NCBI GenBank assembly: GCA_945787525.1
Contig: CALZJC010000002.1
Location: forward strand, 1-32,050
Direction: 5' to 3'
Origin: Thermoanaerobaculia bacterium
GTDB taxonomy: Bacteria; Acidobacteriota; Thermoanaerobaculia; Multivoradales; JAHEKO01
Length of the DNA: 32,050 bases
Made by a program: the position numbers and the translations under genes. Numbering within the stretch: the stretch's first letter is position 1; the number at the start of each line of letters is the position of its first letter. The notes beneath the pieces are model-generated. The model saw only the letters and a list, made by a program, of their open reading frames with translations, was not told the origin of the DNA and made no database searches. Positions 23,925 to 30,466 of this stretch are shown here, one piece after another.

Positions 23925-25076
23925 GTGCCGCGCCATCCCCGCGTCGCCGCCAGCGTCGAGTCCATGCCGGGCTCGGTCTATTCGGCTTTGGCCCATCGCC
24001 TGGCCACCCACCCCGGCGAGACCTACCCACTGCACGTGGGCGACACCTGGATGGAGCCGGCCGAAGGCTGTCGCATGGGCGACCTGTCGGTGGCCGAGCA
24101 CCCCGGCATGCACCGCTACGCCACGCCTCAGGGACTGCCGCGGCTTCTCGAGCTGGCCGCCGCCCGCATCGGCGAGCGCAGCGGCTCGCCGTGCACTCCC
24201 GCGCAGGTGCTGGTCGCCACCGGCGCCACCGGCGCCCTGGGAGCGATCGCCGGCGCGCTCATCGAGGACGGCGACGAAGTGCTGCTGGCAGCCCCCTACT
24301 GGCCGCTCATCTCGGGCATCGTGCGCTCGTTCCACGGCCGACCGGTACCCGTGCCCTTGATCGGCGAGGCCGGCTCGGCGGCGGCCGCGGTGGAGCTGTT
24401 CGAGAGCCGGCGCAGCGACCGCACGATCGCCATCTATCTCAACACCCCGAACAATCCCACCGGTGCGCTGATGCCGGGCGAAAGGCTGCGGTCGCTCGAC
24501 GAGTGGGCGACACGACACGATCTGTGGATCCTGGCCGACGAGGTCTACGAGGACTACGTCTACAGCGGCGAGCACGTGTATCTGCGCTCCATGGCGCCAG
24601 AGCGTACCTTCTCGGTGCACTCGTTCTCCAAGGCCTACGGCATGGCCGGCAATCGCTGCGGCTATCTGGCAGGTCCGCCGGAGGTCATGGGCGAGCTGCG
24701 CAAAGTCAGCACTCATACTTTCTACTCCGCGCCTACCGCGGCGCAGTTGGCCGGCATCCGCGCCCTCGAGGGCATCGCCGATGCCTGGCTTGCCGCCGCC
24801 GTCGAGCGCTACCGCGAGCTGGGGCGGGCGGCCGCCGCGCGGCTCGGAGTCGCGCCCCCGGGCGGCAGCACCTTCCTGTTCCTCGACGTCGCCGACCGGC
24901 TCGACGAGCGCGGCCTCGAGGGTTTTCTCGAAGACTGCGTCGACGAGGGCCTCTTCCTCGCCCCCGGCCCCAGTTTCGGGCCCTACCCGACCCACGTGCG
25001 GCTCTGCTTCACCTCGGTCGAGCCCCAACGGGTCGCCCGAGGTGTCGACGTCCTGGCGCGGCTTCTCGGACGCTGA
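23925..25076 (+). CDS. Class I/II pyridoxal-phosphate aminotransferase
   Basis: This 383-residue fold-type I PLP enzyme transfers amino groups between an amino acid and a 2-oxo acid in the cytoplasm. The motifs are YATPQGLPRLLELAAARI, ATGATGALGAIAGAL (cofactor phosphate region), YLNTPNNPTGAL, LADEVYEDYVYSG (Asp and Tyr contacting the pyridine ring), and SFSKAYGMAGNRCGYL with the Schiff-base Lys near residue 236. CFTSVEPQRVARG near the end includes only a weak equivalent of the substrate-carboxylate Arg (HVRLCF). The start is a GTG at 23925; an internal ATG (MPGSVYSALAH) is an alternative. Aspartate/aromatic or MalY-like specificities are possible. It stands divergent from the NUDIX-MBL gene with 92 bases between starts. 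Confidence 0.92.
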   Translation: MPRHPRVAASVESMPGSVYSALAHRLATHPGETYPLHVGDTWMEPAEGCRMGDLSVAEHPGMHRYATPQGLPRLLELAAARIGERSGSPCTPAQVLVATGATGALGAIAGALIEDGDEVLLAAPYWPLISGIVRSFHGRPVPVPLIGEAGSAAAAVELFESRRSDRTIAIYLNTPNNPTGALMPGERLRSLDEWATRHDLWILADEVYEDYVYSGEHVYLRSMAPERTFSVHSFSKAYGMAGNRCGYLAGPPEVMGELRKVSTHTFYSAPTAAQLAGIRALEGIADAWLAAAVERYRELGRAAAARLGVAPPGGSTFLFLDVADRLDERGLEGFLEDCVDEGLFLAPGPSFGPYPTHVRLCFTSVEPQRVARGVDVLARLLGR

Positions 25077-25083
25077 GGCAGCG

Positions 25084-25106
25084 CCGGCGCGCTCGAAGCG
25101 CGCCGG
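25084..25106. terminator. Bidirectional stem-loop between convergent genes
   Basis: CCGGCGCGCT-CGA-AGCGCGCCGG is a perfect 10-bp stem with a 3-base loop, in the 63-base gap between the aminotransferase and amidase stops. It has no T-run. The GCTCGAAGC core recurs in the hairpin inside the 28890-29070 element. Confidence 0.5.
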
Positions 25107-25139
25107 GGAGAGAGGGGGACCTCCTTAGCCTGCCCTTGG

Positions 25140-25970
25140 CTAGAGGCGCCGGTGGTCTGCCACCGGCAGCGCTGCGCGCACCTGGCGCACCCGGTCGAGA
25201 TCGATCTCGGCCAGCGCCAGGCCAGGACCGTCGGGCGCCATCGCCACGATGTGGCCCCAGGGATCGACGATCATGGCGTGGCCAAAGCTCTCCCGCAGGC
25301 CCTGGTCGTCGTGACGGCCCCACTGGGCCGGGGCCAGAAGCCAGCACTGGCTCTCGATCGCCCGCGCCCGCAGCAGCGGGTGCCAATGATCGCGGCCCGT
25401 GGTCAGGGTAAAGGCCGAAGGCACGGTGAGGATCTCCGCCCCGAGCTCCACCAGCCGCCGGTAGAGCTCGCCGAAACGCAGGTCGTAGCAGATGGTCAGC
25501 CCGACGCGCCCGAGCTCGGTCGCGGCCACCACCAGCTCCTCGCCCGGGGCGACGGTCTCGGACTCGGTGAACCGGACGTCCGGCGACAGATCGACGTCGA
25601 AGAGATGGATCTTGCGATAGACCGCGAGACGCTCACCGTCCCGCCCGAACAGCACCGAACTGTTGTGACAGCGGCCGGCGTCGCCACCGCGCTCGTTGAA
25701 AGAGCCCAGCAGCAGATGGATCCCGAGCTGCCGGGCGAGATCGGCGAACCGCTCGCAGGTCGGCCCCTCGAGGCCTTCGGCGCGCCGCACCTTCTCGCCA
25801 TGCGGGCCGAGGAAGTTGGTGTTCTCGGGGGTCGCTACAAAGCTCGCGCCGGCACCGGCGGCGCGCTGCGTCAGCTCCCTCGCCGCGCGCCAGTTGCGCT
25901 CCGCGTCAGAGGTCGAGTTGAGCTGTAGGACGGCCGCCACGAAGCGGCGGTCATTGGCGGTGACGGACAT
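25140..25970 (-). CDS. Nitrilase-family amidase (Nit1/deaminated glutathione amidase-like)
   Basis: This 276-residue carbon-nitrogen hydrolase has the catalytic triad in family positions: Glu49 in ATPENTNFLGP, Lys120 in YRKIHLFDVDLSP, and Cys161 in TICYDLRFGELYRRL. The wording 'PENTNFLG', 'KIHLFDVDL' and 'CYDLRFPELYR'-like sequence is that of the Nit1/Nit2 branch. These enzymes repair metabolites by hydrolysing deaminated glutathione or 2-oxoglutaramate-type amides formed by aminotransferase side reactions. A PLP aminotransferase lies convergent next door, which agrees with that role but may be chance. The length is typical. The start ATG at 25970 gives MSVTANDRRFVAAVLQ, the usual N-terminus. 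Confidence 0.92.
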   Translation of the reverse strand: MSVTANDRRFVAAVLQLNSTSDAERNWRAARELTQRAAGAGASFVATPENTNFLGPHGEKVRRAEGLEGPTCERFADLARQLGIHLLLGSFNERGGDAGRCHNSSVLFGRDGERLAVYRKIHLFDVDLSPDVRFTESETVAPGEELVVAATELGRVGLTICYDLRFGELYRRLVELGAEILTVPSAFTLTTGRDHWHPLLRARAIESQCWLLAPAQWGRHDDQGLRESFGHAMIVDPWGHIVAMAPDGPGLALAEIDLDRVRQVRAALPVADHRRL

Positions 25971-26058
25971 GGGCGGGCCGCAGCCAATCTACCACCCGCA
26001 CGAGCTTCCTCGCAGCGGCTCTCGAAGGTCATCGCCGTCCTCCGGACTGGGCGTCAGG

Positions 26059-26577
26059 CTAGGGGCTGACGAAGATCTGGGTCAACCAGTAGGTGCTGCC
26101 ACTGCGCGCCACGCCGACACCCCCGAGCTGGAAGCGCGGGTCCAGAATCAGGTCGCGATGCTCGGCGCTGGCCATGAACCGGGCATGCGCCTCGCCTGCC
26201 GGATTCGGCACCGAGGAGAGCTTGGCGAGGTTCTCGCCGGCGGTGCTGAACCGGATTCCGGCGGCGCGGAGGCGCGCCCCGATACCGCCAGCGGGACCTT
26301 CGTGGCCGAAGAAGCCCTGATCTCGCATCGCCTCGCTGTGCTCGCGGGCCACTCGGCTGATCGTCTCTTCCAGATCCAGCTGCGGCTGGACATTGCTGTC
26401 GCTCCGAGCGGCGTTGACGAGTTGGAAGGACTCGAACTCGACCTCGGCGACGGTGGTTCCGAGAGGCGTGGTGGGGCTGTCGGGGTTGGCGCCGCCGCCG
26501 CACCCGACGCCGATCATGGCGATAGCGGCCAGCAGGCCAACGCCGACTCCGAGCTGGTGGTTCGTTGCCTGCATCAA
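26059..26577 (-). CDS. Secreted CAP (SCP/PR1-like) domain protein
   Basis: This 172-residue protein opens with a hydrophobic signal (QLGVGVGLLAAIAMIGVGCGGG). The Cys could be lipidated, although Gly-Val-Gly before it is a poor lipobox. The mature part is a CAP domain: ESFQLVNAARSDSNVQPQLDLEE, VAREHSEAMRDQGFFGHEGP (first His/Glu), GENLAKLSS, and ARFMASAEHRDLILDPRFQLGGVGVA, ending with WLTQIFVSP. The His/Glu cavity residues of the CAP fold look present. Bacterial single-domain CAP proteins are extracellular and have no agreed biochemical function. The stop codon opens TAGCCTGAC, as at several other genes here. It is transcribed away from the hydrolase gene region, about 97 bases downstream of it. 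Confidence 0.88.
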   Translation of the reverse strand: MMQATNHQLGVGVGLLAAIAMIGVGCGGGANPDSPTTPLGTTVAEVEFESFQLVNAARSDSNVQPQLDLEETISRVAREHSEAMRDQGFFGHEGPAGGIGARLRAAGIRFSTAGENLAKLSSVPNPAGEAHARFMASAEHRDLILDPRFQLGGVGVARSGSTYWLTQIFVSP

Positions 26578-26674
26578 CGGCCTCCGATGGGCTCCTCCCC
26601 TTCCTCGCTACGCAGAGTAGTGGAGCTCTCCTCCCGCCGCTGTGACCTTCTGCGGCCCGGGACGGTGGAATCCG

Positions 26675-27556
26675 TCACACTCCGTGGGAGTCGGGCCGCC
26701 CGGCGGCGCGCAGACAGCGACTCCGGAAGCGGGAGATACGCCTCAGATAGCGCAGGCCGCCGTGAAGATAGACGTCGTTGTGCCCTGCGCCAGGCACCAG
26801 ATAGAGCTCTTTGGGCTCCGCGGCCGCTTCGTACAATCGGCGGCCCAACGCCGGCGGAACCCGCTCGTCGGAGCCGCCATGGATGAACAGCTTCGGCAGC
26901 GTCAAGCGTCCCACTTTGTGGATCGAGCGGAACTGGTTGCGCGCCACCAGATGCAGCGGTAGCCCGGGATGACTGGCACGGGCCATGTCGCGCACCTGGG
27001 TGAACGAGCTTTCGATGACCAGACCGGCAGCTGGCCTGTCGAGCGCGCAGTCGATGGCCACCGCACCCCCCAGAGAGTGGCCGAAAAGCAGCATCTCCTC
27101 CGGCTGCACGTCCAGCTCCTCGACCAGATGGTCCCAGGCCGCCCGGGCATCCCGGAACAGGCCGGCCTCGCTGGGCTCCCCGGTACTGCGTCCGTAGCCG
27201 CGGTAGTCGAAGGCGAAGAGGTTCACCCGCAGCCGCGCCAGGGCGGCCAACTCCTCGACCCGATGCACGATGCTGCCGCTGCTGCCGTGGCAGTAGAGAA
27301 CGGTGCCCAGCGCCCGGCGTCGCGGTATCCACCAGCCGTGCAGCTCGACGCCGGAGTCAGAAGAGAACAGCCGATCCTCGACCTCCAGTCCGAGCGCCGA
27401 AGGATCTGAGTCAGTATCAGGATAGCGATCGGGCCCGAAGAGCTTCTGTCGCTGCCAGCGGTTGCGCAGATAGCCGAGCGCTCCGACGCCGCCAGCCACC
27501 GCCAGCGTCGGCAACGTGACTCCCAGCAGCTTCCGGCCCTTGGATCTAGCGCCCAT
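26675..27556 (-). CDS. Membrane-anchored alpha/beta hydrolase (BEM46/ABHD13-like)
   Basis: This 293-residue protein begins with one N-terminal membrane segment (LLGVTLPTLAVAGGVGALGYL), then an alpha/beta-hydrolase domain. The nucleophile elbow is LLFGHSLGGAVAID with Ser161. The oxyanion region is VLYCHGSSGSIVHR, and FAFDYRGYGRSTGEPSEAG is typical of the BEM46/ABHD13 branch. The acid is in HGGSDERVP and the histidine in VPGAGHNDVYLHGG. It probably acts as a serine esterase, lipase or thioesterase at the inner membrane; its substrate is unknown. It lies 102 bases downstream of the O-methyltransferase gene on the same strand. The C-terminal tail is Arg-rich and poorly conserved in appearance. 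Confidence 0.88.
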   Translation of the reverse strand: MGARSKGRKLLGVTLPTLAVAGGVGALGYLRNRWQRQKLFGPDRYPDTDSDPSALGLEVEDRLFSSDSGVELHGWWIPRRRALGTVLYCHGSSGSIVHRVEELAALARLRVNLFAFDYRGYGRSTGEPSEAGLFRDARAAWDHLVEELDVQPEEMLLFGHSLGGAVAIDCALDRPAAGLVIESSFTQVRDMARASHPGLPLHLVARNQFRSIHKVGRLTLPKLFIHGGSDERVPPALGRRLYEAAAEPKELYLVPGAGHNDVYLHGGLRYLRRISRFRSRCLRAAGRPDSHGV

Positions 27557-27658
27557 CTCTGCCCCTCACAACCGCCAGCCCGCCCCGCCCTATTCCGGGG
27601 TCGACCACGAGCAGGATCCGCAAGACAACCGCAGGCGAAGCGCTCGGTGGTGCCGCCA

Positions 27659-28330
27659 CTAGAACGGCCCGCCCATCTCCGTGACCAGGGGCTTGCTCTT
27701 GGCGGCCAGCCCGACGCCGTCGCCGAGGGGCAGCACCACGGACCGCAGCTGCGGGTGCATCATGAGGTAGCCGTTGAACGCCCGGATGGCCTCGGTCTCA
27801 TCGTCCGTGTCGTCGCCCGCCACCCGGCCCTTCCACAGCAGGTTGTCGACCACCACCAGGCCACCGACGGCCAGCTTAGGCAGGAGCAGATCGAGAAACC
27901 GTCTCAGATGCAACTTGTCGGCGTCGACATAGGCGAGCTCGAACGGCCCGGCCAGGCCCGGCAGCATCTCGAGCGCTTCGCCACAGTGCAACTCGACGCG
28001 GTCGGCGACTCCGCCGCTTTCGAGCCAGGTCATCGCCTCACGCTGGATCTCCGCGTCGCGATCCAGACTGACGATGGTCGCTTCGGGCGCGCCGCGGGCG
28101 AGGCACAGCGTGCCGTAGCCGATCGCCGTGCCGATCTCGAGCACGCGCCGCGCCCGGCACGAGCGCGCCAGCAACTCCAGCAGCCGCCCCACCTCGGGAT
28201 CGGAGATCGGGATCTGCCGCCCGGCGGCGACACGTTCCATCTCGGCCAGCAGCGGATCCGAGGGCGGCAGCAAGAGCTCCAGATACTCGGCCTGCTCGGG
28301 CCTGAGAATCGCGTCGGCTCGGTCTTTCAT
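27659..28330 (-). CDS. Class I SAM-dependent O-methyltransferase (CCoAOMT/MdmC-like)
   Basis: This 223-residue methyltransferase of the catechol/caffeoyl-CoA type has motif I as VLEIGTAIGYGTLCLAR, motif II around IVSLDRDAEIQREA, and the metal-binding YVDADKLHLRRFLDLLLPKLAVGG, followed by VVVDNLLWKGRVA. These are the features of Mg-dependent catechol-type O-methyltransferases, and the length is typical. It would methylate a small phenolic or similar hydroxyl in the cytoplasm. No biosynthetic cluster around it points to a substrate. It is divergent from the secreted CARDB-like gene, 37 bases from start to start, so the promoters must overlap. Confidence 0.92.
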   Translation of the reverse strand: MKDRADAILRPEQAEYLELLLPPSDPLLAEMERVAAGRQIPISDPEVGRLLELLARSCRARRVLEIGTAIGYGTLCLARGAPEATIVSLDRDAEIQREAMTWLESGGVADRVELHCGEALEMLPGLAGPFELAYVDADKLHLRRFLDLLLPKLAVGGLVVVDNLLWKGRVAGDDTDDETEAIRAFNGYLMMHPQLRSVVLPLGDGVGLAAKSKPLVTEMGGPF

Positions 28331-28367
28331 CGCCGCGATCGTACTTCAGAGATAAGATCGATGCGTC

Positions 28368-28892
28368 ATGAAGCGACCAGCCCCGAGCCTGTCGATCATC
28401 TGTCTCGCCATCGCCAGCCTGCTTCTCGCCGGCCACGCAAACGCCCAGCAAGAGGATGCCGCCGCCACAGGGCCCCTACTGACGATCGAGGAGATCTCGG
28501 TGGAGCCAGAGAAGCCGGCGGCTGACACGCTCTGCCGGCTACGGGTCAAGCTTCGCAACGCCGGCGAGCAGATCGCCTCACGGTTGGGCTTCGCCGTCAG
28601 CCTCAACGGCCAGGATCTCGGTGTCTACGGGAATCAGATCTTCATGTTCCCGGTCGACCCGGGCACCACCGAGGAGGTCAGCCTCTACAACTTCTGGACC
28701 ACGGAGACCTCGCGCGCGATGCCCGCCGACGGCAAGCTACGGGTGGAAGTGACTCTGAAAGAGGCGGTCTGGACGCAGCGCGCGATGGAGACCGACGAAG
28801 AGGGCGAGATCGAGGTCTGGACCCCGATCGGCCCGGTCGAGGATCTGCCGGTCAAGGCCTCGGTCACCCTGCAGATGAAGACCAGCGGCTAG
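28368..28892 (+). CDS. Secreted protein with a CARDB-like beta-sandwich domain, function unknown
   Basis: This 174-residue protein has a clear signal peptide (LSIICLAIASLLLAGHANA, cleavage after ANA). The mature part, LLTIEEISVEPEKPAADTLCRLRVKLRNAGEQIA and MFPVDPGTTEEVSLYNF, looks like a CARDB-type adhesion/beta-sandwich module ('N.G...A' spacing), probably with a periplasmic or surface location. No catalytic motif is visible. The TAG stop is the first triplet of the inverted-repeat element at 28890, so the last coding bases abut the element. It is divergent from the O-methyltransferase gene, and it shares the element with the convergent lipoprotein gene. Confidence 0.75.
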   Translation: MKRPAPSLSIICLAIASLLLAGHANAQQEDAAATGPLLTIEEISVEPEKPAADTLCRLRVKLRNAGEQIASRLGFAVSLNGQDLGVYGNQIFMFPVDPGTTEEVSLYNFWTTETSRAMPADGKLRVEVTLKEAVWTQRAMETDEEGEIEVWTPIGPVEDLPVKASVTLQMKTSG

Positions 28893-29070
28893 CCTGACCT
28901 TCTCACCGATCGTCGTAGCGAAACGTCGTAGCTGCCTGAAGATGCAAGGCTTGCGACCGAGGGCACCGCAAGCGTGCTCGAAGCACGCTGAGGATGCCCG
29001 ACCGGAGCGTAACGCCGCAGATTCAGGTAGATACGGCGTTTCGTAGAAGCTTGGTGAGAAGGTCAGGCTA
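28890..29070. repeat. 181-bp inverted-repeat element between convergent genes; supplies both stop codons
   Basis: TAGCCTGACCTTCTCACC at 28890-28907 and its exact reverse complement at 29053-29070 bound the element. Further inside, GAAACGTCGTAG and CGGCGTTTCGTAG-like arms, GCCTGAA/TTCAGG, and an AGCGTGCT-CGA-AGCACGCT hairpin (28971-28989) pair, so the whole unit could fold into one long imperfect hairpin. The right arm (29034-29070) matches 4907-4943 over 37 bases with two mismatches, and the left arm type recurs at 32025-32050. It resembles a MITE- or REP-like unit and may act as a bidirectional terminator. No transposase is present. Confidence 0.85.
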
Positions 29071-29946
29071 GTCAGCCGACCAGGCCAGCACTTCGAGGCT
29101 GACGGCGCGCCGCTCGGCCGATTCCAGCTCGAGCAGGTAGAAGTTCGGCGTGATCTCAACGACGCAGGAGTCGCCGTCATCACCCGGCGCGATCGGCAGC
29201 ACGACGTCGTGACTGCCCGGGCCGGCCAGCCTGACCTCCACATCGCCGCAAGCGCTCCGCACCACGGCTTCCTGTTGCGACGCACCCTCGGTGATCACCA
29301 GCTCCTGCCGGTCACCCGCCGTCGGCAGTAGCAGGCGCAGCAGGACCTGTCCCGACCCTTCGAGGCCGCTGAGGCGGAGGTGCCCCGGCCCGGTGAGCCA
29401 GCGCCGCGCCAACACCTGGCGATCCCGCCCGGGCGCGCTGGCGAGCCAGTCGGGCGAGAAGTGGAAGCTCGGTCCACCGGCCGAGTCGGGCGGTACCAGC
29501 ACGTTCGTGACCCGGTATTCGTGACGATCGACGAGCTCACCCGGGGTGACCAGGGGCCAGCGCCGGCCCTCACCGTCGTAGATGCCCAGCGTCAGGGCGT
29601 AGAGGCCGGGGTCGAGCGGCGGCGCCAGAGCGGACTGATGCAGATGCACCCGGTGGTCGACCCGCCGGCCGACCCGCCACCCGTCGGGCCAGGGGTAGTC
29701 GAACGTGCGCACGACGCTGCCCGGACCGTCCAGCAGGTGAACGAAGACGTGTAGTCGACCCGCCCGCCCGGCGAGCGGCTCGTGCAGCCGCCACGAGAGG
29801 TCGAGGGCGGCGAAGCGGCGATGCGGCAGTTCGAGCTCGGTGCTCTCGACCTCGACCGTGGCCACCGCAGGTGGCTCACCGCCGCAGCCGAGCGCCAAAG
29901 CCAGCGCCGGCAGGAACAGCAGTAGGCACGAGAGAGAGCGAAGCAC
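29068..29946 (-). CDS. Putative lipoprotein, function unknown
   Basis: I do not recognise this 292-residue protein. It starts at a GTG (29946), reading MLRSLSCLLLFLPALALALGCGGE, a lipoprotein-type signal with Cys20 as the likely lipidated residue. The N-terminal half, with DLSWRLHEPLAGRAGRLHVFVHLLDGPGSVVRTFDYPWPDGWRVG and LDPGLYALTLGIYDGEGRRWPL, resembles the beta-sandwich 'transported-through' domains next to glycosyltransferases and secreted enzymes. The C-terminal half (GPGHLRLSGLEGSGQVLLRLLLPTAGDRQELVI and GSHDVVLPI) is also beta-rich, like a carbohydrate-binding-type fold. Location is probably the outer or inner membrane surface. Its stop codon is inside the inverted-repeat element. The GTG has no clear ribosome site, and a TAGAAT box lies just upstream, so it may be leaderless. 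Confidence 0.65.
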   Translation of the reverse strand: MLRSLSCLLLFLPALALALGCGGEPPAVATVEVESTELELPHRRFAALDLSWRLHEPLAGRAGRLHVFVHLLDGPGSVVRTFDYPWPDGWRVGRRVDHRVHLHQSALAPPLDPGLYALTLGIYDGEGRRWPLVTPGELVDRHEYRVTNVLVPPDSAGGPSFHFSPDWLASAPGRDRQVLARRWLTGPGHLRLSGLEGSGQVLLRLLLPTAGDRQELVITEGASQQEAVVRSACGDVEVRLAGPGSHDVVLPIAPGDDGDSCVVEITPNFYLLELESAERRAVSLEVLAWSAD

Positions 29947-29989
29947 TTAACAGCTTTATTCTAGCTCACTGCTAGACTCCTTCGGATCC

Positions 29990-30448
29990 ATGGATCTCAC
30001 TATTCAGGTTGAACGAGTCGCCGCTTCGATCGTCGACCGGAAGGGCCGTTCGAGCGAGATCGTCCTATTCCTGCACGACGCCAGCCCGCACCTCTTCGCC
30101 ACCGAGACGATTGCCGACCGCCTGAACGATCCCAACGTCGGCTTTCTGCCCTGTGAAGCCGCCGGCCGGACCGAGCTGATTCGGCTGAGCTCCCTCTCCT
30201 ATGTCGAGATCCACGGTCTGCCGCCCGAGATCGAGCGGCTGCAGGAGATCGGCGCCGTGCGCAAAAGGGTCGAGCTGGAGTTGGACAACGGCGACTCGCT
30301 GGCCGGCGAGCTGATGTACGAGGCGCCGCCGAGCACCGATCGGGTCTCGGACCTGTTCAACTCGCGCGCCCCCCGGTTCCTTCTGCTGACCAGCGGCGAA
30401 CGCATCCTGTTCGTGCGCCGCGACGCCGTCGCGAGAGTCCGTCTCTAG
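29990..30448 (+). CDS. Uncharacterised protein in operon with a PilT-like ATPase
   Basis: I do not recognise this 152-residue protein by name. It has no signal or membrane segment. It appears to be two small beta-barrel-like halves: VDRKGRSSEIVLFLHDASPHLFATETIADRLNDPNVGFLPC, then RVELELDNGDSLAGELMYEAPPSTDRVSDLFNSRAPRFLLLTSGERILFVRRDAVARVRL. The two halves look similar in layout ('...G..x-G-ELM...DR-x-SD-x-FN...FLLL...') and could be a duplication. The gene ends 18 bases before the PilT-like gene, with AGGAGGTGTAGGAGC in the gap, so the two are an operon and it may help regulate or couple the motor. The divergent lipoprotein gene starts 43 bases upstream. Confidence 0.6.
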   Translation: MDLTIQVERVAASIVDRKGRSSEIVLFLHDASPHLFATETIADRLNDPNVGFLPCEAAGRTELIRLSSLSYVEIHGLPPEIERLQEIGAVRKRVELELDNGDSLAGELMYEAPPSTDRVSDLFNSRAPRFLLLTSGERILFVRRDAVARVRL

Positions 30449-30466
30449 GAGGTGTAGGAGCAGATC

